Source: an uncultured Prevotellaceae bacterium (lineage in GTDB: Bacteria > Bacteroidota > Bacteroidia > Bacteroidales > Bacteroidaceae). Taken from it: a stretch of 34,696 bases of DNA. The position numbers and the translations under genes were made by a program. This document shows positions 28,277-34,696 of this stretch, one piece after another. The DNA is taken from positions 1 to 34,696 of the forward strand of contig CACYRB010000018.1 of NCBI GenBank assembly GCA_902776685.1, in the 5' to 3' direction. The stretch's first letter is position 1. Every line of letters begins with the position of its first letter. The notes beneath the pieces are model-generated. The model ran no database searches. It saw only the letters and a list, made by a program, of their open reading frames with translations, and was not told the DNA's origin.

Positions 28277-29287
28277 ATGAAAAAAGCATTTGGCGACATA
28301 GCTAAAGTGGTGTTCTCGCTCGTGCTGGGCGGTGCCATCCTGTGGTGGATGTATCGCGACTTCGACTTCGGGCGCGTCCGCCACGTGTTGCTCCACGAGA
28401 TGCGGTGGGAGTGGATGCTGCTGTCGTTTCCCTTCGGCATTCTGGCGCAGGCCTGCCGCGGATGGCGATGGCGTCAGACGCTGGAGCCTGCCGGCGAGCA
28501 CCCACGCACGTCGACCTGCCTGAACGCGGTGTTCCTGTCGTATGCCGTGAGTCTGGTCATCCCGCGCATCGGCGAGTTCGCACGCTGCGGCGTACTGAAG
28601 CGGTGGGACGGCGTGTCGTTCTCGAAGGCACTCGGCACGGTGGTCACCGAGCGGGCCATCGACTCGCTGCTCGTCATGGTCGTCACTGCCCTGACACTGC
28701 TCTCGCAGTTCACCATCTTCCGCACCTTCTTCGACCAGACGGGCACAAGCCTCGGCGGATTCCTTGCCTCGTTCACCACAACGGGCTACATTGTGACAGC
28801 CATCTGCGGCCTTGCCACATTATTATTAATATGGTATCTGCTGCGCCGGCTCTCTATATATAATAAGGTAAAGGCCACGCTCAGCGGCATCTGGCAGGGC
28901 ATCATCTCGCTGAAAGACGTTCGCAACGTGCCACTCTTCCTGCTGTTCACCATAGGCATCTGGGTGTGCTACTTCCTGCACTACTACCTGACGTTCTTCT
29001 GCTTCTCTGCCACCGAGCATCTCGGACTGTCGTGTGCCCTCGTCACGTTTGTCGTGGGCTCCATCGCTGTTATCGTGCCCACACCCAACGGCGCCGGCCC
29101 CTGGCATTTCGCCGTGAAGACCATGCTCATCCTCTACGCCGTACCTTCCGACGACGCACTCAACTTCGTGCTCATCGTCCACACCGTACAAACCCTCCTC
29201 GTCGTCCTCCTCGGCATCTGGGCCTGGACCGCTCTGGCGTTCACACCAAAGAAAAATAGCCTGCGGCCGGAAATTCTGGCAAATTGA
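28277..29287 (+). CDS. YbhN/UPF0104 family membrane protein (lysylphosphatidylglycerol synthase-like)
   Basis: A 336-residue multi-pass inner-membrane protein. The pattern SLVIPRIGEFARCGVLKRWDGVSFSKALGTVVTERAIDSL and the late VPTPNGAGPWHF block are marks of the LPG_synthase_TM (UPF0104) family, which includes the membrane half of MprF and flippase-like proteins. It has no C-terminal aminoacyl-transferase domain, so it is not a full MprF. Possible role: lipid or polyisoprenyl-linked substrate transport. ATG at 28277 follows GATG overlap with another ATG (28272, other frame). It is a single gene; pepD follows after 118 bp of AT-rich DNA. Confidence 0.88.
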   Translation: MKKAFGDIAKVVFSLVLGGAILWWMYRDFDFGRVRHVLLHEMRWEWMLLSFPFGILAQACRGWRWRQTLEPAGEHPRTSTCLNAVFLSYAVSLVIPRIGEFARCGVLKRWDGVSFSKALGTVVTERAIDSLLVMVVTALTLLSQFTIFRTFFDQTGTSLGGFLASFTTTGYIVTAICGLATLLLIWYLLRRLSIYNKVKATLSGIWQGIISLKDVRNVPLFLLFTIGIWVCYFLHYYLTFFCFSATEHLGLSCALVTFVVGSIAVIVPTPNGAGPWHFAVKTMLILYAVPSDDALNFVLIVHTVQTLLVVLLGIWAWTALAFTPKKNSLRPEILAN

Positions 29288-29405
29288 AAATCAAAACTCA
29301 TCTCAATAATATGAATATCAAAGAAGGATTTTTTATCCCGATTTTAGAACAACTTTTTGCCGAAGGCAATTATTTGAAACTATAAATATTTTAAATCTAA
29401 AATCT

Positions 29406-30863
29406 ATGAACGAAATTCAGAACCTGAATCCGCAGTGCATCTGGAGAAACTTCTATGCACTCACACAGGTGCCGCGGCCAAGCGGACACCTCGAGAAAGT
29501 ACAACAATTCCTGATCGACTTTGCCAAGCAGGCCGGCGTGGAAGCCTTCATCGACGACGCCCGCAACGTCATCATGCGCAAACCCGCATCGCCGGGCATG
29601 CAAGGCCGCAAGGGCGTCATCCTGCAAGCCCACATGGACATGGTGCCGCAGAAGACTCCCGAGTCGACCCATAACTTCGAGACCGACCCCATCGAGCCCT
29701 GGATCGACGGCGAGTGGGTGAAGGCCAAAGGCACCACCCTCGGCGCCGACAACGGACTGGGTGTGGCTGCCATCATGGCCGTCATGGAAGACAAGTCGCT
29801 GCGACACGGTCCCGTAGAGGCACTCATCACCGCCGACGAAGAAACGGGCATGTTCGGTGCCAACGACCTGAAGCCCGGAATCCTCAATGGCGACATCCTG
29901 CTCAACCTCGACTCCGAGCACTGGGGTAAGTTCGTCATCGGCTCGGCTGGCGGCATCGACGTAACCGCCACGCTCGAATACAAAGAGGTAGAGACCGACC
30001 CCGAAGATGTTGCCGTACGCGTGACGCTGAAAGGTCTGCGCGGCGGACACTCCGGACTCGAGATCCATGAAGGCCGAGGCAATGCCAACAAACTGATGGC
30101 ACGCTTCGTACGCGAAGCCATCGAGACCGACGAGGCACGCCTCGTCAGCTGGCACGGCGGAAACATGCGCAACGCCATCCCCTTCAAAGCCGAGGTGGTG
30201 CTCACCCTGCCCGCGAAAAACGTTGACGACCTGAAGCAGGCTGTCGAAGAGTGGCGCGAAGACTTTACCGACGAGTACAAAGGAATCGAAAGCGGCATCG
30301 AGTTTTTCGCTGAAGACATAGAAACCCCGAAGATGCAGGTGCCCGAAGAGATTCAAGACAATCTCGTCGACGCCATCCTCGCCTGCCACGACGGCGTGGT
30401 GCGCATGATACCCGCCTACCCCAACGTCGTAGAGACCTCGTCGAACCTGGCCATCATCGACATCGAAGACGGCAAGGCATCTCTCAAGATTCTCGCCCGC
30501 TCGAGTCGCGAAGACATGAAACAGTATATCGTCGACATGCTCGAAAGCTGCTTCAATATGGCAGGCATGAAGATTGAGACATCGGGAAGCTACGGCGGAT
30601 GGGACCCCAACCCCGACTCCGAAATCCTGCACCACCTGCTCCGCATCTACAAAGAGCTCAACGGCGAAGACGGCATCATCCAGGTAGACCACGCCGGACT
30701 GGAGTGCTCGGTCATCCTCGGCAAGTACCCTCACCTCGACGTCGTCAGCCTCGGTCCTACCATGAAGAGCCCGCACACCACCACCGAGCGTGCACTCATC
30801 AAGACCGTCGCACCCTTCTGGGAACTGCTGAAGAAAGCACTCGAAGAGATACCTGAAAAGTAA
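29406..30863 (+). CDS. pepD: Aminoacyl-histidine dipeptidase (cytosol nonspecific dipeptidase, M20)
   Basis: PepD cleaves a broad range of dipeptides, including carnosine-like Xaa-His, in the cytoplasm with two zinc ions. The 485-residue protein has the metal and catalytic motifs LQAHMDMVPQ, GTTLGADNGLG, ITADEETGMFG (catalytic Glu), NLDSEHWGKF and GLRGGHSGLEIH, and the C-terminal SLGPTMKSPHTTTERAL with the last zinc-binding His. The length is that of E. coli PepD. The start MNEIQNLNPQCIWRNF agrees with homologues. It is monocistronic: a large hairpin follows at 30874. Confidence 0.96.
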   Translation: MNEIQNLNPQCIWRNFYALTQVPRPSGHLEKVQQFLIDFAKQAGVEAFIDDARNVIMRKPASPGMQGRKGVILQAHMDMVPQKTPESTHNFETDPIEPWIDGEWVKAKGTTLGADNGLGVAAIMAVMEDKSLRHGPVEALITADEETGMFGANDLKPGILNGDILLNLDSEHWGKFVIGSAGGIDVTATLEYKEVETDPEDVAVRVTLKGLRGGHSGLEIHEGRGNANKLMARFVREAIETDEARLVSWHGGNMRNAIPFKAEVVLTLPAKNVDDLKQAVEEWREDFTDEYKGIESGIEFFAEDIETPKMQVPEEIQDNLVDAILACHDGVVRMIPAYPNVVETSSNLAIIDIEDGKASLKILARSSREDMKQYIVDMLESCFNMAGMKIETSGSYGGWDPNPDSEILHHLLRIYKELNGEDGIIQVDHAGLECSVILGKYPHLDVVSLGPTMKSPHTTTERALIKTVAPFWELLKKALEEIPEK

Positions 30864-30873
30864 TTTCCTCTCT

Positions 30874-30943
30874 GGGATAACTGGGATTTTGCTGAGATTT
30901 ACCGGGACGAACCGGAATTCTCAGCAAAATCCCAACCTATCCC
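30874..30943. terminator. Large composite hairpin after pepD
   Basis: TGGGATTTTGCTGAGA (30882-30897) pairs perfectly over 16 bp with its complement at 30919-30934; inside it CCGG pairs with CCGG around GACGAA, outside it GGGATA (30874-30879) pairs with TATCCC (30938-30943). No T-run follows on the plus strand, so it may work as a 3'-end stabiliser or be a repeat element rather than a simple terminator. Confidence 0.6.
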
Positions 30944-30965
30944 GGAAAAATCACAGAAAAAAATT

Positions 30966-30995
30966 TTTGCACCCCACTTTTTTTTATTACCTTTG
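30966..30995 (+). promoter_or_regulatory. corA promoter
   Basis: -33 TTTG (30966-30969), 18-bp spacer, -7 TACCTTTG (30988-30995). The expected transcript start near 31002 gives a corA leader of about 150 nt. Confidence 0.65.
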
Positions 30996-31035
30996 CACCC
31001 GAAAAATAAAAATCAATTTTAAATTTAAAGAAAAA

Positions 31036-31080
31036 ATGGACGATTATCACGCGGAAGACTTCAGACAGAGTAAGGCGTGA
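31036..31080 (+). CDS. corA leader peptide, 14 aa, acidic
   Basis: ATG at 31036, preceded by AAAG (31026-31030 region, AAAGAAAAA), encodes MDDYHAEDFRQSKA and ends TGA 31078-31080. Four of the first eight residues are Asp or Glu. Acidic N-termini can destabilise translating ribosomes when Mg2+ is low (known for MgtL-type leaders), and a short leader ORF controls corA in enterobacteria (corL). The stop codon overlaps GAGGA (31079-31083), which can pair with TCCTC (31107-31111), the left arm of the hairpin that hides the corA ribosome binding site. So its translation could set which structure forms. No homologue could be checked. Confidence 0.5.
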   Translation: MDDYHAEDFRQSKA

Positions 31081-31151
31081 GGAAAAGTCTGCACCCATGC
31101 GGCTAATCCTCTGGCCACTTCCCCTTTTTACAACAACGGAGGATTAGCAAA
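31079..31151 (+). promoter_or_regulatory. RBS-sequestering hairpin with a competing pairing (candidate corA attenuator)
   Basis: GCTAATCCTC (31102-31111) pairs perfectly with GAGGATTAGC (31139-31148), which contains the GGAGG ribosome binding site 9-13 bp before the corA ATG (31152). The 27-nt loop is pyrimidine-rich. GAGGA at 31079-31083, overlapping the leader stop codon, can pair with TCCTC (31107-31111) instead and would free the RBS. A further pair TCACGC / GCGTGA joins 31047-31052 with the leader end. Confidence 0.6.
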
Positions 31152-32078
31152 ATGAAAACATTTTGGAACTACAACGGTGGCCTGAAGGCCATCAACGAAT
31201 GGGAACCCGGTTGCTGGATACAAGTGACCTGCCCCACCGATGAAGACCGTCACGAACTCGAAGAGCAGTTCAGCATTCCCGACTATTTCATCAGCGACAT
31301 CAGCGATACCGACGAGCGCGCCCGCTACGAATACGACGACGGATGGATGCTCGTCATCCTGCGTATACCCTACGTCAAGGAGATTCGCTCGCGCACACCC
31401 TACACCACCGTGCCCCTCGGTATCATCCACAAGCGCGACGTCACCATCACCGTGTGCTTCTACGAGACCAACATGATGATCGACTTCGTCAGCTACCAGC
31501 AGAAACGCGCCGCAGGCTTCACCGACTATGTCGACATGACCTTCCGCCTGTTCTACTCCTCGGCCGTGTGGTATCTGAAACGGCTCAAGCAAATCAACAC
31601 CCTCATCGACAAAGCCAAGCACAACCTCGACCACAACGTGAACAACGAGAGCCTCATCGGACTGAGCCGACTGCAAGACTCGCTGACCTATTTCGTCACC
31701 TCCATCCGAGGAAACGAAAACCTGTTGGCCAAGCTGAAGTTCAAGCTGCAAGTCGACGAACTCGACGCCGACCTCATCGAAGACGTCAGCATCGAGATGT
31801 CGCAGGCCCGCGAAACAGCCAACATCTACTCCAACATTCTCGAGTCGACGATGGACACCTACTCCAGCATCATCAACAACAACATGAACACCGTGATGCG
31901 TACGCTCACCTCCGTATCCATCATCATGATGTTCCCCACACTCATCGCATCGCTCTTCGGCATGAACCTCATCAACGGCATGGAATCGTCGCGATTCGGA
32001 TTCATCATCGCACTCGTCATTTCGTTTGTCGTTTCAGGACTCTCGTGGGGCATTCTGCGCGCAAAACGACTCTTGTAA
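31152..32078 (+). CDS. corA: CorA-type magnesium/divalent cation channel
   Basis: CorA is a homopentameric inner-membrane channel for Mg2+ (also Co2+, Ni2+). The 308-residue protein has the cytoplasmic funnel domain, the long stalk helix (SIEMSQARETANIYSNILESTMDTYSSIINNNMNTVMRTLT), membrane helix one ending in the signature GMNLING, and a second helix before a basic tail (RAKRLL). The outer loop is shorter than in E. coli CorA and lacks the MPE motif, as in many Bacteroidota members. The start has a strong GGAGG, which lies in a hairpin (31102-31148), and a 14-codon acidic reading frame precedes it. A strong terminator follows. Confidence 0.94.
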   Translation: MKTFWNYNGGLKAINEWEPGCWIQVTCPTDEDRHELEEQFSIPDYFISDISDTDERARYEYDDGWMLVILRIPYVKEIRSRTPYTTVPLGIIHKRDVTITVCFYETNMMIDFVSYQQKRAAGFTDYVDMTFRLFYSSAVWYLKRLKQINTLIDKAKHNLDHNVNNESLIGLSRLQDSLTYFVTSIRGNENLLAKLKFKLQVDELDADLIEDVSIEMSQARETANIYSNILESTMDTYSSIINNNMNTVMRTLTSVSIIMMFPTLIASLFGMNLINGMESSRFGFIIALVISFVVSGLSWGILRAKRLL

Positions 32079-32093
32079 GAAAAAAATAATACG

Positions 32094-32130
32094 AAAAACG
32101 TGATTTTATTTGGAAATCACGTTTTTTTTT
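32094..32130 (+). terminator. Intrinsic terminator of corA
   Basis: AAAAACGTGATTT (32094-32106) pairs perfectly with AAATCACGTTTTT (32114-32126) around a 7-nt loop and the T-run continues to 32130. The stem starts 16 bp past the corA stop. Confidence 0.9.
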
Positions 32131-32132
32131 CT

Positions 32133-32140
32133 TAAGTTTG
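32133..32140 (+). promoter_or_regulatory. -7 element of the DUF349 gene
   Basis: TAAGTTTG directly follows the corA terminator. The start codon at 32226 would have a leader of about 80 nt. Confidence 0.5.
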
Positions 32141-32225
32141 CACTTTGATAGCTATGTATCGGGATGAAAGCACAGGTTTTCAACCCGTTAATAAGAACAA
32201 AAATCATAACGTCTAAAACGTGAAC

Positions 32226-34553
32226 ATGATGGACTCTCAAGAAAAAAACCTCCAGCAGGTAACAAACGAAGTGAACAACACAGAAGAACTCGTTAACCAG
32301 GCCGAGCAAACCGTCAACGAAGAAACTTCTGAAGTAGAAAACCCGTCAGTAGAGGAAACAGCCCCTGCCGCAGAAGAAGCCGCTCCCGCCCAACCGGAAG
32401 CCGAAGCTCCCGTGGCAGAAGAGGCCGCACCCGTAGCCGAAGAAGCACAGGAAGCACCCGTCGCTGAAGAAACCGCACCCGTGGTTGAAGAAGCACAGGA
32501 AGCTCCCGTGGCAGAAGAGCCGGTGGCTGCCGTCGAAGAACCGGTGGCCGAGACTGCCGAAGCTAAAGCCCAGGCAGAGGAGCCTCAGGCCGAGGAACCC
32601 AAGAAAATCTACGCCAACAAACGGGAAGTGCTGGAACGTCTTACCGAGATAGCACACGGCGATGAGGCACCGCAGAAAGCAGAAGTCGACCATCTGAAGA
32701 CCATCTTCTATAAGATGCACTTTGCCGAGCGCGAAGCCCAGCAACGCGAATACCTCGAAGCAGGAGGCGACCCCGAAGCCTATCAAATCACTCCCGACCA
32801 AGACGAAGAAGCCTTCAAGGCCGAGATGGGCGTCATCCGCGAACGCCGCGCCAAGCTCTTCCAGGAACAGGAAGCCGAAAAGCAAGAGAACCTGAAAAAG
32901 AAGCTCGACATCATCGAGAAAATCAAGACCCTCGCCACATCACCCGACGAGGCCAACAAAGCCTACCAGGAATTCAAAGCCCTGCAGCAGCAGTGGCGCG
33001 AGATAAAAGCCGTGCCCGCAGAAAAAGCCAGCGAGCTGTGGCGCAACTATCAGCACCACGTAGAACAGTTCTACGACCTGCTCAAGCTCAACATCGAAGC
33101 ACGCGAATACGACTTCAAGAAAAATCTCGAAGTCAAGACCCGACTCTGCGAGGCCGCCGAGAAACTGGCCGACGAGCCCGACGTCATCAGCGCCTTCCAC
33201 CAGCTGCAAGAGCTGCACCAGCAGTATCGCGAGACCGGACCTGTGGCTAAGGAACTGCGCGAACAGACATGGGCACGCTTCAAGGCCGCCAGCACCGTCA
33301 TCAACAAGCGCCACCAGCAGCACTTCGAGTCGCTGCGCGCCAAGGAAGAAGAAAACCTGCAACGCAAGACCGAGCTCTGCGAGAAAGTAGAGGAGATAGC
33401 AAAGCAGGAGCACAAAGGCGCTGCCGACTGGGACAAGAGCACAAAGGAAATCATTGAAATCCAGAACCAGTGGAAGACCATCGGATTCGCACCCCAGAAG
33501 ATGAACGTCAAAATCTTCGAGCGCTTCCGTGCCGCATGCGACCAGTTCTTCAGCCAGAAGGCCGAATACTTCAAGGGCATGAAGCAGCAGTTTGCCGAAA
33601 ACGCCGACCACAAACGCCAGCTCGTCGAGAAGGCACAGGCACTGAAAGACTCCACCGACTGGAAGTCCACCGGCGACAAGTTCATCGCCCTGCAGAAAGA
33701 GTGGAAGACCATCGGAGCCGTACCCAAGAAACTCGGCGACCAGCTCTGGGCACAATTCCTCGAAGCCTGCAACACCTTCTTCGAGGCACGAAACGCTGCA
33801 ACGGCAGGCACACGCAGCGAAGAGAAAGAGAACCTCAAGCAGAAGCGCGACATCATCGCACAACTCAAGGAACTCATAGAGAACGCCGCCGAAGACGCCA
33901 AGGAAAAAGTGCACCAGCTGACCGACCAATACAACGCCATCGGCCACGTGCCTTTCCGCGACAAGGACAAACTCTACAAAGAATACCACGAGGTGCTCGA
34001 CCGCATCTACAAAGAGCTCAACATCTCAACCCAGCGCCGCCGCCTCGACAACTTCAAGAATAACCTCAAGAACATGGCCAAGCGCGGAGAAGACGCACTG
34101 CTCGACGAGCGCGGCCGACTCATGCGACGCTACGAGCAGATGAAGCAAGAGATACAAACCTACGAGAACAACCTCGGTTTCCTCAACGCATCATCGAAGA
34201 AAGGTAACTCGCTCATCGACGACCTTAACCGCAAGGTGCAAAAGCTGAAAGACGACTGCGAACTTGTCTACCAAAAGATTAAGGCCATCGACCAGCAGAA
34301 GAACGCACCCAAGGAAGAAAAGCCTGCTACCGAAGAACCCGCAGCAGTCGAGGAACCCGTTGCAGCAGAAGAGCCGAAGGTAGAAGCTCCCGTTGCCGAA
34401 GAGCCTGCAACCGAAGAACCGAAGGTAGAAGAGCCCGTTGCCGAGGAGCCCGCAGTTGAAGAGCCGAAAGCCGAGGAACCCGTTGCAGAAGAGCCCAAGG
34501 CCGAGGAACCCAAGGCCGAGGAACCCACAGCTGAAGAGCCTGCTGCAGAATAA
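32226..34553 (+). CDS. DUF349 domain protein with acidic repeat tails
   Basis: A 775-residue cytoplasmic protein, mostly coiled coil. Residues about 35-125 and the last 65 are Ala/Pro/Glu/Val repeats (APVAEEAAPVAEE; EEPKAEEPVAEEP). The middle has about five DUF349 repeats, each with a W-x3-K/G-x-A/V-P pattern (LQQQWREIKAVPAEKASELW; IQNQWKTIGFAPQKM; LQKEWKTIGAVPKKL; TDQYNAIGHVPFRDK). DUF349 proteins are of unknown function. ATG 32226 or 32229 are both possible, and a GTG at 32220 as well. The very similar tails at both ends are unusual and are likely disordered. Base composition matches the genome. Confidence 0.88.
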   Translation: MMDSQEKNLQQVTNEVNNTEELVNQAEQTVNEETSEVENPSVEETAPAAEEAAPAQPEAEAPVAEEAAPVAEEAQEAPVAEETAPVVEEAQEAPVAEEPVAAVEEPVAETAEAKAQAEEPQAEEPKKIYANKREVLERLTEIAHGDEAPQKAEVDHLKTIFYKMHFAEREAQQREYLEAGGDPEAYQITPDQDEEAFKAEMGVIRERRAKLFQEQEAEKQENLKKKLDIIEKIKTLATSPDEANKAYQEFKALQQQWREIKAVPAEKASELWRNYQHHVEQFYDLLKLNIEAREYDFKKNLEVKTRLCEAAEKLADEPDVISAFHQLQELHQQYRETGPVAKELREQTWARFKAASTVINKRHQQHFESLRAKEEENLQRKTELCEKVEEIAKQEHKGAADWDKSTKEIIEIQNQWKTIGFAPQKMNVKIFERFRAACDQFFSQKAEYFKGMKQQFAENADHKRQLVEKAQALKDSTDWKSTGDKFIALQKEWKTIGAVPKKLGDQLWAQFLEACNTFFEARNAATAGTRSEEKENLKQKRDIIAQLKELIENAAEDAKEKVHQLTDQYNAIGHVPFRDKDKLYKEYHEVLDRIYKELNISTQRRRLDNFKNNLKNMAKRGEDALLDERGRLMRRYEQMKQEIQTYENNLGFLNASSKKGNSLIDDLNRKVQKLKDDCELVYQKIKAIDQQKNAPKEEKPATEEPAAVEEPVAAEEPKVEAPVAEEPATEEPKVEEPVAEEPAVEEPKAEEPVAEEPKAEEPKAEEPTAEEPAAE

Positions 34554-34641
34554 GACCCCCGAAGGGATGACAGAACACAGGCAGGCGGTGAAGCAAAGCG
34601 AAACCCCTGCTAATTCGTGAACATCTTTATTTCATCAAGCC

Positions 34642-34696
34642 CCGACGGGGCGACAGAATTGCAGTTATTCTTAACTCGCTTCTGTCGCCCCGTCGG
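34642..34696. repeat. Perfect 17-bp inverted repeat at the window edge
   Basis: CCGACGGGGCGACAGAA (34642-34658) and TTCTGTCGCCCCGTCGG (34680-34696) are perfectly complementary across a 21-nt loop; the structure may continue beyond the window. A degenerate copy of the left arm, CCCCGAAGGGATGACAGAA, lies at 34556-34574, just past the DUF349 stop. It could be a terminator, a REP-like repeat or the end of an array. Confidence 0.65.

Noticed and set aside
30864-31035. Known metabolite riboswitch in the corA leader
   Set aside because: I found no consensus core of M-box, NiCo, yybP-ykoY or other classes I can recall; the leader ORF and two simple stems explain the region better.

Overview
The window looks like a chromosomal stretch of a Bacteroidales bacterium, most likely Prevotellaceae. 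The reasons are: the typical Bacteroidota promoter (-7 TAnnTTTG, -33 TTG or TTTG about 18-20 bp upstream) in front of many genes; weak or absent Shine-Dalgarno sequences; a BspA-type leucine-rich-repeat protein with the C-terminal tail common in Prevotella; and sugar-degrading enzymes with signal peptides. Most genes are GC-rich in codon choice. The 22.8-26.0 kb part is visibly more AT-rich.

Layout. 1-2.8 kb: the start of asnA (runs off the left edge), a small winged-helix protein, a ferritin-like protein, and a divergent AraC-family regulator with a direct-repeat operator candidate between the last two. 2.8-7.8 kb: mnmA, a secreted SGNH hydrolase overlapping an MBOAT acyltransferase (cell-surface O-acylation pair), then a Fic protein. 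8.3-16.0 kb (minus strand): a four-gene glycan-degradation operon in the order GH51, GH116, GH31, RbsD/FucU-like protein. 16.4-19.3 kb: a tightly packed operon of an SPFH/Band 7 membrane protein, a ribbon-helix-helix protein, a DUF1648 membrane protein and an S33-type hydrolase. 19.9-22.5 kb (minus): two hypotheticals, rsgA and frr. 22.8-26.05 kb: an AT-rich islet bounded by an exact 29-bp direct repeat, carrying a BspA-like protein and a 70-residue peptide. 26.0-27.4 kb (minus): rsmA and a free methionine-R-sulfoxide reductase. 27.7 kb: a 28-codon membrane-peptide gene with its own promoter and terminator. 28.3-34.6 kb: a YbhN/UPF0104 membrane protein, pepD, corA with a leader region, and a DUF349 protein with acidic tails.

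The most unusual content is repeat DNA. (1) Four intergenic arrays consist of short palindromes whose centres recur about every 22 bp, although the palindrome sequence changes between units and arrays. (2) A C-tract/G-tract palindromic repeat sits in frame inside three housekeeping genes (rsgA, fRMsr, rsmA) and in one intergenic region. (3) Tandem repeat units carrying promoter -7 elements precede frr and rsmA, and a related unit lies upstream of asnA. (4) corA is preceded by a 14-residue acidic leader ORF and a hairpin that hides the corA ribosome binding site, with a competing pairing at the leader stop codon; this resembles a Mg2+-responsive attenuator. (5) The BspA islet is inserted exactly at the 3' end of the fRMsr gene and leaves a 12-codon remnant of that gene at its far side, yet carries no visible recombinase.
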